From positions 2,418,001-2,482,000 of the forward strand of contig JAVTLE010000014.1 of NCBI GenBank assembly GCA_033439295.1: a stretch of DNA of 64,000 nucleotides, written 5' to 3'. The DNA comes from Deuterostichococcus epilithicus. Taxonomy: Eukaryota > Chlorophyta > Trebouxiophyceae > Prasiolales > Stichococcaceae. Shown piece by piece: positions 24,987-36,900 of the stretch. Position 1 is the first letter of the stretch, and each line of letters starts with the position of its first letter. Position numbers and translations under genes: made by a program. The notes under the pieces were generated by a model. It saw only the letters and a list, made by a program, of their open reading frames with translations, did no database searches and was not told the DNA's origin.

Positions 24987-25747
24987 TCAAGCCGTGGCCA
25001 CTGCCGCTTCCAGAGGCATGGTGGGGTTCCGGGGCGAGTACAGCTCCTTCCTCCGCGACTTGCGGCTGCCTGGCTTCAGCTGCTGGCCCTCGGGCTTGGT
25101 GTACTCTGAGTGCGGCACCACCGACACCTGCAAACACACGCGCACGCGTCGGCACCCGCTGGTGGAGCCTACGGTGCGCTCGCAGATGCATGCGATGCAT
25201 GCACAACCTGCCATGCGGATACCATGCATGCGCACTCAGCAGCGGCAGCACTCACGTTGCTCTTGTACTTCGTCATGTGGAACTTGACAACGCCAGCCTG
25301 CGTGGCGTACAGCGTGTAGTCCTTCCCGAGGCCCACGCCTGGTCCAGGGTGGAACTGCGCGCGGCAGCGGCACATGCATGGTTTCTGCATGGTCTCTTTG
25401 AAGGACGACAGTGTTCTCACATACCCGCACCCCTCGCAGAATATGCATATGCGGCGACAGACAGCACGCAGCGGCCGAGATGAGTGCAGCCTCACGTGTG
25501 TGCCCAGCTGCCTGACGATGATGCCTCCTGCGCCAATCGTCTGGCCACCATACACCTTCACGCCGCGGCGCTTGGAGTTGGAGTCTCGGCCGTTCTTCGT
25601 GGAGCCAGCACCCTTCTTGTGCGCGGCCTCGATGGGCGCCACCGCAGGGCTGAAGCGGGCTGGGGCTGGACGGGGCCGCAGTGAGGCGGTGCGGCAGTTG
25701 CAGCCTAGCTGCAGGCCCGTAAAAGAGCTGACTAGCGCACCCGCCAT
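24987..25747 (-). CDS. RPL27: Plastid 50S ribosomal protein bL27
   Basis: Three exons (25747-25496, 25354-25256, 25127-24987) give 163 aa. The first roughly 40 residues ([21 protein letters not shown]...) are Ser/Arg/Ala-rich with few acidic residues, as in chloroplast transit peptides. The bL27 core follows: [39 protein letters not shown], then [17 protein letters not shown] and GVVKFH. bL27 sits near the peptidyl-transferase centre of bacterial-type ribosomes. The C-terminal extension (about 45 residues) is longer than in bacteria, as is common in plastid forms. A mitochondrial form is less likely given the transit-type N terminus. It is divergent from CAP-H and convergent with APC2. Confidence 0.93.
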
Positions 25748-26457
25748 GGCTGCACCTTACTGGGCTGTCCTGATCAACAGCTTGCGTGGTTTGCCATCAG
25801 TTGCTGTAGCGCACAGTGCTGGCTCGCTGGGACCAGCCGCTGACGAGCTCGGGACATGAGAGTCTCAGGGTTTAGGCTGATCAGATGACGACAGTTCAAA
25901 AGCACAGGTGGCAGCCGAGCAGCGCTCGGGGCGCATGCAAGCTTGAGTGCAGGCTATTGCAGGGTCGCTCTACCGGCAGACAAGACCGCTGAAGCTGGCA
26001 CACTGACTCGTTCGAGACGCTCGTGCTGGCGTTGGTTACGCTCAGCCCAGCTCGATGGCAAGCCGGGTGACGGGGCAGACGTAGGGTCACGGCAGCCTCC
26101 GAGAGCAACTGAGCCACGCCGTGATAAAGAATATGGCGACCGGGCGGCAGTCCCGTGCTAGCCTGCAGGTAGCGGCACCGGCACTCGCACGACGGATTGC
26201 CTGCACCCGAAAAGTTTTGCCACGGCTGGGCGCATGTCGACTGTGACTGGCGTCGTGTTGAACTCGCAGGGCATGGTTTCGCCGCGCAGCTCGAGGCAGA
26301 CACAGGGCAAGGGGGCTGGCAGGTGAGGGTCTGCTGCCGCGGTGTGCTGTGCATGCTCTCACACAAGCGCCGCAGTAGCAGGCCTCCGGCTGCACACCAT
26401 CCCGCCGATCGTGGGGGACTTGCCTGCAGGCGCGCATCCGCTGGCGGTAAGGAGAAC
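25748..26457. promoter_or_regulatory. Divergent upstream region, bL27 / CAP-H
   Basis: A 710-bp interval between opposed starts. Near 26190-26330 there are protein-like segments followed by a GTGAGG donor-like site. CAP-H may therefore have an extra 5' exon here, but no homology supports one. No known promoter motif is visible. Confidence 0.35.
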
Positions 26458-29400
26458 ATGGACGTCGACGGCGCTGAGGAGGCCACCGCCGCGGCTGGTG
26501 CGCCCGCGCCACGCGCGCTGTCCGACCTGCAGGTTTGCCTTTGCTTTATGTCACGAGATTGCGGGCCCTGCTCGCGGTGCATCGAGCTCCGTCAACTGGA
26601 GCTCTGAAGTGGTACATACGTGGGACCCTTGATGACTCACAGACATAGCAGGCGCATCATCAGATCTGCACGCTGCTATCTGTTGCCCTCTCTCGTCCGG
26701 GCGCAGGTCAATGACGCTGAAAGCTTGCGCGTGCGCCCAGGTGGCGGACATGTACAAGAACTGCATCAAGCTGGCGGCGGAGAACAAGATCAGCCAGAAG
26801 AACACGTGGAGCCTGACGCTCATCGACCACATGTCGGACCTGGTGAAGCCCGGCGCCGAGGGGCGCACCACGAACTTTCAGCACGCCAGCTGCACGCTGG
26901 ACGCAGGCATCAAGATCTACGCCTATCGCGTGGACAGCGTGCACTCGGAGGCCTTCAAGGTGCTGGGCGGCCTGTCCCGTACCGCCGGCGCCGCTGAGGA
27001 GGACGACGGGGAAGAGGGCGGAGGTCAGTGCCTGTCCTGTCTTCCAGCGCACAAGCCGGTTGGGCACTGCCTCGGACCCTGCCTGTGCGCGTGTCAATGG
27101 CATTTGGGGTGCAGGGGAGCCTGCGATGGGCGGGCGGTAGACCTGCTGCCTGGCAAACAGGCGATGGGGCCGCTGGTCCGCACGCACTGCACAGCGGGTC
27201 TTGTATCTGAGCGCTTGTAGTCGTGAGAAAGGCTTTTGATGCACGCAATGCAGGCGCGGGGGAGGCGGAGGCGAGCCAGGGCGGCGGCCGGCGGCGGCGC
27301 GCGGCCGCAGACACGGACCCCTGCTCCACGTTGGAGTCCAGCTTCGAGGCGCTCAATGTCAAGAAGTTTGACCTGGCGTTTGCGGTGGACCCGCTGTTCC
27401 ACAAGACCTCCGCACAGTTTGACGAGGGCGGCGCTCAAGGTGTGATCCCTCCTTTGCTCCGCGAGACGTTCTGATCACTTTCTGGGACCTCATCTGCTCG
27501 CCTCCTGCCCACATGCTGCCGCAGCAGGAGAGGCATGTTTTGTGGGGCTTTCGTGCATAAGCTGATATGTATGTTGTGTGTCAGGCCTGCTGCTGAACAA
27601 CCTGAACGTGTACCGCGGTTGCGAGATCGTGTTCGACTCGTCGGATGTGCCGGAGCGGGCGCTGGCGGCGGCCGGCAGCGGGCCGGCCGATGTGCAGGTG
27701 CATGGCCGCCTTGCTCCACACTCTCTGCTCCCCGTAGCCTCCGCGCCTGCACCTGCGCTTGAGAGGTTCCACATGGCGTGAACAATCTGCTCGCATTTAT
27801 CCACGTTGAGCCGACCACAAGCTCAACGTCCTGCATGCGGCACAAACAGCCTGCAGAACCGATGCCTTCTTCGCTCTCGCAGCTGGACCTATCAGCATTG
27901 CAAAAGGAGCTGCAGACGCTGCACGAGGCGCCCGCGGACGCCAGCATAGCGCCCACATTATATGCCATTGGCGAGCTGCTGGGGCAGCCGCCTGAGCCGG
28001 ACGCCGCTGCGGCCGCCGCGCGGCTGGTGGCCGAGGTGGCTGCGGGCCGTGATGCAGCGGGTGAGCGTCCACAGCATCCAATTCTGTGTGCCGTTCATGT
28101 GCTCTCGTGAGCATGGCGGCAAGGATGATGGCGGAGGCTCTGGCTGATGGTGATGGGCCACGTGACAGCAGGGCCCCGAATGCGAGCGTAAGACTGGTGT
28201 AAATGTGTTGTGACAGGTGCATCAGAGCTGGCGACTGGCCTGCATAACCTGCACATGGAGAGCGGCGGATCTGCGGCGCAGCAGGACAACTCCTCAGCCG
28301 CACAGCTAGCAGATATGCCGGACGACTGCTCTGACGACGGTGCGCTCCACCTTCAACCCTTCTGCGTGTGCATCTTGTGACCAGCACTCTTGCCTGCTGG
28401 TCAAACGAGCGGCCCGCATCCCGCGCCAGATCAGCGTCGGCGCTGGTGGGTGTCTCACCCCCGCAGCACACCAGCCGGACTGCCCGCTGCAGGGTATGAC
28501 GGCGGCGATGCAGGCGGCGACTCGGACGACGGCAGCCCAGCGCCAGGCGACAGCAGCGGCTGGCTGGGGCCTGACGCCAGTCAGGGCGGTGGAGGCGACA
28601 GCAGGAGCCCCAGCGGCGGTCCGGCAGCGGATGGCGGCAGCGCGATGGGTGGCGCGGCCGCCAGCCGGCGCAGTGGCAGCGGCGGTGGCGGCGGCCTGAG
28701 CGAGCAGGCAGTGCAGTGGCTGGTGGGAGCGGCTGCCGGCGTAGGGCCAGTCACGCGTGGCGCAGGCTGGGCGGGCGCCTCGCACTGGAGGTACCGAGCG
28801 GAGCCTGACCCCGCCGCCGCCGACAAGCCCAAAGCCGCTGCGAGGTGGGCCCAATGTGCCTAGTGCGGCCTTTGTGATGCGGCCTTCTCTGGGTGGCCAA
28901 ACGGATGCCTGTGAATTCTTGTCATCTCGCGCGGATGTGTTACTGGCTGCGGCAGGCAAATGTAACCGCCGGCGGAGCAGCATCTGCCTGCACGTCATCT
29001 GTTTCCGAGCCTGCCACGGCTATCACACAGGCTCGGGTCTGAGCTGTCAATCTGCCGGCAGGCGGCGAAAGGCAACGGCGATCGACTTTGAGAACCTGCC
29101 GCCGCTGCCGGAGGACGCCTTCAAGCTGGCAAAGAGGAAGGAGCAGATCTGCTTGAAGACGCTGACGGCCAAGGCCACGCTGCTGCCCGAGGACCTGCAC
29201 TACGAGGTGCTTTTCCAACCGAAAGCAGCATCATGCCTCCAGCTCCAGCATCGTGCTGCAAGCGTTTGGGCCGATGCTCATCCCTAATGACACAGCGGCA
29301 GCCGTTGAGGAAACGCTGTCCAAGTCACAAACGTGCTGCAACGAGTGACACCACTCCAGCCAGGCGTGGGTGGTGCAGCCCTTGACATTGCACACTGATG

Positions 29401-30346
29401 ACCCGCAGGCCAAGCAGCTGGCAGAGCTGTTCCTGAAGCCGGGACGGCCCGTCACGCGGTCCATGACGCGTGGGCAGCGAGCCACGGACGGCGGCGCCGC
29501 CGACAACTACGCCAGCTCAGATGACGGCGGCGGCGGCTTTGGTGCGAGCGCCTGCATCCCATGCCACCAGTCAGCCTCGACTAGACCTGTGAACCTGCAG
29601 CAGGGTGCAGACAGGCAGGCCGAGCGGCCTGCTCTGCATGCAAGGGATGAGCTGCGGTGCATCTCAGTCCCTCCGCATGTCATTGAGTCCTGCCCCCCTG
29701 GCAATGAGGCGCCGCCCTGATGACCGCAGATTACGGGGGCGCCAGCGACGACGAGGGGGCGGCAAGAGACGCGTGGGGCGGCGCCCCGGACGACGATGCC
29801 GAAGCAGACCTGGTCAGCGTACCGCGCAAGGTGGCCAACACCAGCATCGCCTACGCCTCCGCCTCCAAGCAGGTGAAGAAACATCCTGCTCTAGAGGAGG
29901 ACTGGCGGCCGCATAGGCAGTCGCCTGATCGATCCGACCTGCGCCCGCCCCCGTGCTGTGAGCTGGCTGGCGTCAGTCCGTCTGGCTGTACGAGGTGTGA
30001 CAACATTGTGTCATCAAAGGCCACGCAAGCTGCTGCCGGTCCAACCCCTGCCTGCCGCAACTGTCAGGTGGACGTGCGGCGGCTGAAGGAGGCGCTGTGG
30101 CGCGGCATCCACCAGCTGCGCTCGCAGCAGGAAGAAGGGCCGGACGGGTCGCTGGCAGAGGCGCCGCTGCGCTTCCAGGACCTCATAGCAGGACTGGGCG
30201 ATGACAGCGGCGCAGGGCGGCTGGCCGACCTGTCTGTGCACCTGTGCTTCATCTGCCTGCTGCACCTGGCCAACGAGCATGGCCTGGTCATTCGCGACGC
30301 GGCCGACCTGCGGCAGCTGACCATCAGCAACATCCCCACGAGGTGA
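26458..30346 (+). CDS. CAPH: Condensin complex subunit CAP-H (kleisin)
   Basis: CAP-H/Barren/Brn1 is the kleisin that closes the SMC2-SMC4 ring of condensin. Eleven exons give about 669 aa: 26458-26532, 26741-27023, 27254-27439, 27585-27697, 27883-28060, 28217-28339, 28493-28844, 29062-29206, 29409-29541, 29730-29872 and 30068-30346. The N-terminal kleisin region reads MYKNCIKLAAENKISQKNTW, ASCTLDAGIKIYAYRVDSVH, KVLGGL, then LNVKKFDLAFAVDPLFHKTS and GLLLNNLNVYRGCEIVFDS. The middle is acidic and Gly/Ser-rich, then GASHWRYR and a FEIDF-like IDFENLPPLP. The C-terminal SMC-binding part has VRRLKEALW and HLCFICLLHLANEHGL. The start is tentative: human and plant CAP-H have longer N termini, so an upstream exon may be missing. 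Confidence 0.92.
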
Positions 30347-31073
30347 CATTAGACGGGGGCCGCGGCGGCCCCGCCGAGCGGCAGCTTTGCCGTAAGGCAG
30401 GACTGGCTGGCACTGCAGCTTCAGGGCGTATTCAGGGCAGCCTGCTGACGTGCTCGTTGTGGTTTGGGGGCTCTCATTTCATAGTGGCATATTGACGAGA
30501 GAGATGTGAGCCAGCGACTGCGTGGTTTTGACATTGGTTTGGTGACAAGCGGCACAAGGTTCATAGCATTGCGGTTCTGAAGTGCCGCAGAAATCCCAGC
30601 TAAACCAGAATACCTACAAACGAGACACACCTCTAGGTACTGAATGGTTCGAGTCAAGGGGCGAAACAAAGCAGGCGGCAGCTCCGTTTGGGAAGTAGGA
30701 CGCTCAACCTGATCAACCAGACACTCGAAATGCGCGACGGCGCTCGCCCACAAACAATGTTTCTCACGGCCCAGGTTTCCTAAAGCAGACTTGCAAGGCA
30801 ATTTGAGGACCACACTTTACAATTGGAACCACTTCTTAGCTTTACGAGTATGGAAGCCTGGCTCGTGAATGCCCCCAGGTGCATCTAGGCCGCCCTTTCA
30901 AATCAGCGTTCTATATGTGACTCAGATTCGAGGACACAATTCCGGGGTCCAGCAGATGACCGGCGGAGCAGCCACCAGTCGTGTCCCGCCAATGAATCAT
31001 AGTCTGCGCCCGCAAGCACAGAGCGGCATCAGCTGTTGTCGCATCCACATGCACACCGCCTTGTCAAGCCGGT
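30347..31073. other. 3'-3' spacer, CAP-H / PAQR
   Basis: A convergent gap of about 727 bp, less GC-rich than the exons around it. It should hold both 3' UTRs. No coding exon is recognised. Part could belong to the PAQR gene if its final exon lies lower than modelled. Confidence 0.4.
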
Positions 31074-33346
31074 TCAAGACGCCTGAAGGTGCGCCAACAA
31101 TATCAGATGGTTGCGGGTGCGGTTGACATGCACTCACCAGCACGGCGTGGTAGTGAACGAAGGCGGCGATCACGACGGCGAGATGAAAAATCTGGTGAGA
31201 ATTGCAGAGGTAGTCGAAGCGCCCGGGCTTGAGGCGCTCAGGCCACCTCAGCGCATATATGGCGGCCCCGCCCTGCATGGCCAGGCATGCCCAAGGTTGC
31301 GAGTGTAGGAGTGCGTGGCCTGACACGGACAATGCACGGCCCGAAAGCTTGCAGAATCGCCCAGCACAGCGGCCAGTTGCATGTCGCCAGAGGGCGTTAG
31401 GCCCGCTGCATGCAGCCAGGCATATAAACTGTGTTGCTATTCGGACACGCTTTGGAGGCTCAGTTCAACCGTCCCATTGAGGCGCACCACGTACAGGACG
31501 CCCATGAGGAAGTCCAGCTGCATGGCGCGCAGCACCTGCGGCACACCCGCATTGAGGCGCCAGCTGTGCAGCACGGGCACGATGCCCCACAGGCCCAGCG
31601 CGGTGAACATGCCGGCGCGCAGCGGCCGGAAGCGCCAGTGCTGAAACACCTCCAGCAGCGCCACCGCCGAGCAGATGACGCCTGCATTCGTGTGCGGCGC
31701 GACACTTGAGACTTGCAGGGGCCGGCAGCCTTGGTATGGCCCCCGTCATTGAACGCGGCGTGCGTCACACACGGTGCAGCGTCACAGGGTTTACAGCCAT
31801 GATGCTTCAGAGATTGCACAGCAGCAGCAATTTTCGGCAGGTCCAGCCAGAGTGACAGCAGCAAGCAGACTAGGTGTGGTCTGCTACACTTGACATGTCA
31901 AGACGCACCAAGTATTGTGGTAGTCACCAGGTAGAACAGGCGGGTTCTGGGGTGGCACATGAAACCGTAGTACACAGGCGGGTAGAAGGACGCCACAATC
32001 AGGATTGCAATACCTGTGACACAGATACAGTGCATCCGTGCGACAGCATGTGGTGAGTGGTGTTTCGCCGAAACAAGCCCAGGTTGGCCCCTCAGCCTGC
32101 CGAGGACGCAGCATCAAGGACAGAGCTGTTAAGTGCACCGTGCTGCCTCCGTCAAGCAGTAAGGCACACTGTAGATGTCGAGGTGACATACCAGCATAGT
32201 CCAGCCTCCAAACGAACCGATTCACCTGGGAGACCAGCAGGAAGGAATGTGTCAGCGGCGCATCGCGACAATGCCATGTGCCTGTCGGAGCAGAGCACCT
32301 GAATCGAAATCTGCAGGAACACCGGCCCACCTCGGATGAGCATGCTGCCAGGAGGTGGCAGGTAGCTGAGGTCAGGAGGCAGGCCATGGCGCCCGTCAGG
32401 AACACGAACAGCGGCCACCTCGGCGTTGGCCACTCCACGCCCAGCAGCGCCGCCGCCACCTGTCAGGGGGCACGGCGACACATGGAGCTCAGGCAGGGTG
32501 CTGGCAGACCCGTGGTCGGCGCAGGCTTTGCATCGAACAACCGCAGCAGGGCATGCCGTGCACAGGCAGCAGCATGCCCGGCATGCATGGCGCCTGCGGC
32601 AGTCGTGCCAGGGTTCTGAAACGTGCCTTGAGGGCGCGCGGGGGCAGGTCTGCGAGGCTGTGCGCCCCCGCCTGCACAGCATGCGACAGCCGGCCCTCCC
32701 ACTCCGCCAGCCTCAGGCTGCCCAGCCGCTTGAGGCCCGAGTAGTCGGTCAGGTTGCCGAGGCCGCCAGCCCGCAGCCGGCTCAGCTGCTGCTCCAGGTG
32801 GTCAACCGCCCCGGCACCCAGCTGGAGCGGCGAAGGCGCCGCGAACGCCACGGCAAACGTCAGCACGAGGAACAGCACGAAGCCTGGGCGCAAGAGTCAC
32901 GTTGTTCAGCCCTGGGGAGGTGCGCATTGGGTGCGCATGATGCAGAAACAGGTATTGCAGCATTCATGCTCACGTCATCTGCACATGGTGCACACCGCCT
33001 TCAGCTGTCGGGCAGCATGGCGTCCGTGGCAGGTTCACCTATGAGGTGCGTGTGGATGTTGCCGGTCTCATTGTGCCAGCCGAAGAGGGACAGCAGCACG
33101 TCGCGGCTGCTGTACCCGAGGCGATAGCCGCGCCGTATGTAGTTGTTGTCCTGTAGACGACACAACCCACAGCAGATTGGTGTGTCGGTGTTGCATAGCG
33201 ACGTCTGTCAGACGAGAGGTAGAAAGCATGAGCAGCACCTGGAGGTTTGTGGGCAGGTCGTCAAAGCCTCCCAGCCACCTGGCGGCCGGCTTGTGCGGCC
33301 GCCGCGGCACATGGGCAGCAGCATCCCTGGCCGACTGTTGCGCCAT
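31074..33346 (-). CDS. PAQR-family seven-helix membrane protein
   Basis: A member of the progestin/adipoQ receptor–hemolysin III family, closest in feel to plant heptahelical HHP proteins. Exons are 33346-33239, 33150-33039, 32883 to about 32594, 32459-32331, 32225-32192, 32013-31909, 31681-31488, 31272-31138 and a short last exon ending near 31074, giving about 371 aa. The family metal-site motifs are all present: SLFGWHNETGNIHTH, then SATCHLL (SxxxH), then NSHQIFH (HxxxH). Helices are visible at GFVLFLVLTFAVAFA, WPLFVFLTGAMACLL, IAILIVASFYPPVYYGF, GMFTALGLWGIVPVL, MGVLYV and LAVVIAAFVHYHAVL. The end of exon 3 is ambiguous: a GC donor at 32593 or a GT donor at 32563, both in phase. The 9-nt final exon is doubtful. 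Confidence 0.88.
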
Positions 33347-33969
33347 GCCAGCAGCTTCGAACGGTGGGTCCAGTTGGACGTAGAGCGAGCTTGTGTCCGC
33401 TAGCAGTCAAGTCGAGCTGGCTATGCTGGGCAACAAGCGCGAAAGTCCTGCCGTCCGCACGTCCTGGCGAAGGCCAAGCCAAGTCGCGGTGTGACCTTTG
33501 CAGCCGCGCTCCGTCCTTGACTACTAAACGTGTTCCTCGTGTGCAAAGCCAATTAAATGACACACTAGAAGCTGCAGAACATGCAGCTGCACTCCAGGTG
33601 TTTGAACAACACGGAGGGGTTTCGCTTGACGCCAGAGATTCTGATTGCAGCGTGCAGTTCCTTAATTTGAGCCTCAGGATTTGACTTTTGTTAGTGAAAT
33701 TCTGCACCCAGAAAGCACTCGCTGCCGACCTGATTCAAGTCGGCTGACGTCATGTCTTGATTTGTCATCATTGTCCTTCCGTGCCTTCCAACAAACGAGT
33801 GAAAATCTGCATTGTTGCCAATGCCAACAAGGTCCATCTGAGCCTTCCTTTGGGTTGTATCCGACTGCACGGCGCCAGTCTGCTCATCACGCCGTGGCGA
33901 TACAGTCGGAATTTGCAGCCGACGTGGTCCGGGCAGTGCGCGATTGATCTGTTCCAGATCCAACGCATA
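33347..33969. promoter_or_regulatory. Divergent upstream region, PAQR / CEBPZ
   Basis: A 623-bp interval between opposed start codons, expected to contain two promoters and 5' UTRs. No recognisable element or coding exon was found. Confidence 0.35.
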
Positions 33970-36900
33970 ATGGCGAAAGCCCCGCAGAAGGAACGGAAGG
34001 AGAAGCGAATAGATGCAGCAGAGCCGCCGCCGGAGCTGCATGCGGAGGTGCGTGCTTTCGCGTCGGAGCTGGGGCTCGGCGGCGGCGGCGGCTTGGAGCA
34101 TGCATTCGACGACTTCGCGCCCAAGCAGGCCAAGCAGAAGCTGGGTAAGGCTGCCAAGCGAAAGGCAGACGCGCTGGATGAGCAGGCAGAGGCTGACGAC
34201 ATCAGCGGCGCCGTCGGTGACGACGAGGCGGGTGTGGCAAAGGCGGCAAAGGCTGCGGCCAGGACGCAGCGCGCAGCCGACAAGGCAGCGGCGACGAAGC
34301 GTGGCAAGCAGCCCGCCGATCAGCCGGCCGCCATTGTGCCGCCAGTGAGCGACGCCATGGCGGCGGCGATCAAGGAGCGGCAGTGGAACGTGGGCGCTGG
34401 CCCCCGCCCAGGTAAGTGTGCTGCAGGAGTGTGTGAGCGCATGTACGTAGGTGCTGAGTCAGCATCAAGTGGCGATGAACACCTGTTCCTTCATCCAAGC
34501 TGGATCCAGCCTTGCTGCGCACTGTGCAGCCTTTGGGGCTCGAGTGCGTGAGCGAGGCGTCCAAAGCATTTTGCTGCACTGCAGGCGAGGGCAAGCGCAG
34601 CCTGATGGACCGTGATGCCCCAGCGCTGTGGTACGAGGCCCTGGCCGCGCTGCCGCCACTGCCCGCGGGCGGGCCGCCGCCGGGCGAAGCACAGGTGCCG
34701 CCCTTCCCCAATTTGTCTTTGTCCTGTGCCCGGCAGTACCATCGTGCCAGCAGGCGCAGGCTGCTACCATCTGAGGACAGCAGAGGCTCGGACACATCCA
34801 GCAAGGTATGCAGACGCATCCAGCAGCAGGGCTGCAGGTGCTGCAGGTCGAGCCGACACATGCCTGCCAGTGGGAAAGACATCGTGTGCCAGGATCTCTG
34901 CCTTATCCTTCATCCCTCCTATCATCAGGTGGCGGAGCTGCGGGCGCGGGGGGAGGCGCTGCTGGAGCGGGAGGCGGTGGTCTTCGAGCAGGAGCTGGGC
35001 CGCAAGAACGGGCAGGACGCACGCTGGTTGCAGCAAGTGCGGCGGTCTGGCACCACCTCCGACAAGGTCGCGGCCATCACGCTGCTGCTCCAGGTGAGCC
35101 CAGCGCCAAAACATCAAGACTGGACCTGAGTCATTGCTGAACGTAGCATGTTCAGTCTGGTACCAGTCACAGCGTCGCATGCTGGCGGTAGCAGAAACCC
35201 AACCCAGCATTCGCCTGTCCCAACCCAAGAAGAGGTCCATACCGTGCCGCTTCCCTGCTGTTGGAGGTGTGGATGCTGCGCCATTGCTCTGAGTCCGCCT
35301 TGCGCAACCTCGATGTGATTCTGGTCGGCACGTGTGCTGTGTTACTGGGCGTGCGCCTCAGGCCTTGGCCGTGGAACTGGGTCAACAAGAAGTCGGCGCA
35401 CCTGACGTCTCTGCTGCCCAGGAGAATGCCAATCAATCAGGAAACCAGTTTTTCAGATGTTCGGCTGTGGGATTTGTATACAGGAGTCGGCGGTGGCCAA
35501 CGTGAAGGCGCTGGACCAGTTGGTGGGGTGGGTGGCGCGGCGCAAGGGCGGCCGCACGGTGGTGGGCCAGGCAGTGGACGCAGGGCGCGAGATATTTGCG
35601 ACGGCGCTGCTGCCCGACCGCAAGCTGCGCTGGCTGGGCCAGCAGCCGCTGGGCACGCTGCCCAGCGGCCGCGACGGCGAGCGCCGCCTGCTGCTGTGGA
35701 CGCTGGAGGACGCCATCAAGCAGCGGTGAGCATGCTATCGTCGCACCAGGGCCGCACATGTAGAAGACCTGCTCTGATTGGTCAGACCCTCGAGAACACA
35801 GCGCCGTCACGTCTGCACTGTTGGAAGGGATCAGATGTACTGTGTCTTCGAGTTCCAAAATGCTGTCCAAATGTTTCTGCCGCCACCCGATCGTGCCACA
35901 AGAATACCGTTGCCGAGGCGGGAGTTCGGTGCCAGCAGGTACGGCGCATTCGTGGCGGCGCTGGAGGAGGGCAGCCGCGACAACTTAGAGTGGGTGAAGG
36001 AGCGCGCCCTCAAGGCCGCCTCGGAGCTGCTGCGAACAAAGCCTGAAGCCGAGGCGCAGCTCCTGTCGCTGCTTGTCAACAAGCTGGGCGACCCCACCCG
36101 CAAGCTCGCCTCCAAGGTGTGTGACATCCTCACTCCTGGCGTCGCGCTTGCTCCCCCCCATTTCGAGGCTCGTTGCCCCTGAGCACGGATCTTCACAGCA
36201 GTGTCACATGCCCCATGTATGATGCAGCTTGCGCTGCCCGCCCTGTCTCCTCCTCTGCCTGAACATACCTTGCCGTGCAGCCGTGGAAACACAAAATCAA
36301 GACTTTACGAAAATGTGCGCCTGTGCACCCGCGGCAGGCGGGCTACCTGCTGTCGGGTGTGCTGGCGGACCACCCGGGCATGAAGGCGGTGGTGGTGACG
36401 GAGGTGCAGCGCTTCCTGTTCCGCCCCGGCCTGCAGGAGCGCGCCCGCTACTACGCCGTCGTCTTCCTTAACCAGCTGCAGCTGTCGCACCACCCCACCC
36501 ACGGTGGGTCTCGGGATCCTTGGCTCCTGCGGCTACTCCGCCTGAGGCGAGTGGCTGGCACTGCAAGAGGAGGCTGCAGGCGCCGCAATGCAGGGTCGCT
36601 CACCTTATCGAGTCTCCAGGTGAAGTGCCGGCTTCGTGCCGGCTTTGTGCCTGTCTCGCTGGCCTGGCACATCAAGGAAGGAATGCCCTGACGCCACACC
36701 ATGCAGACGCTCAGTGTCATCACAACTCACGTTCATGCATGCCGCAGGCGGCAGCGAGCTGGCAAAGCGGCTCATCGACATGTACATGACACTGTTCCAG
36801 CTGATCATCACGGGCAAGGTGGGACACGCGGCGGCGGCGCAGCGCGGCGCAGAGGAGCGGGCTGAGGCCGCAAAGGCAGAGGGCAAGAAGGGCGGCGGCA

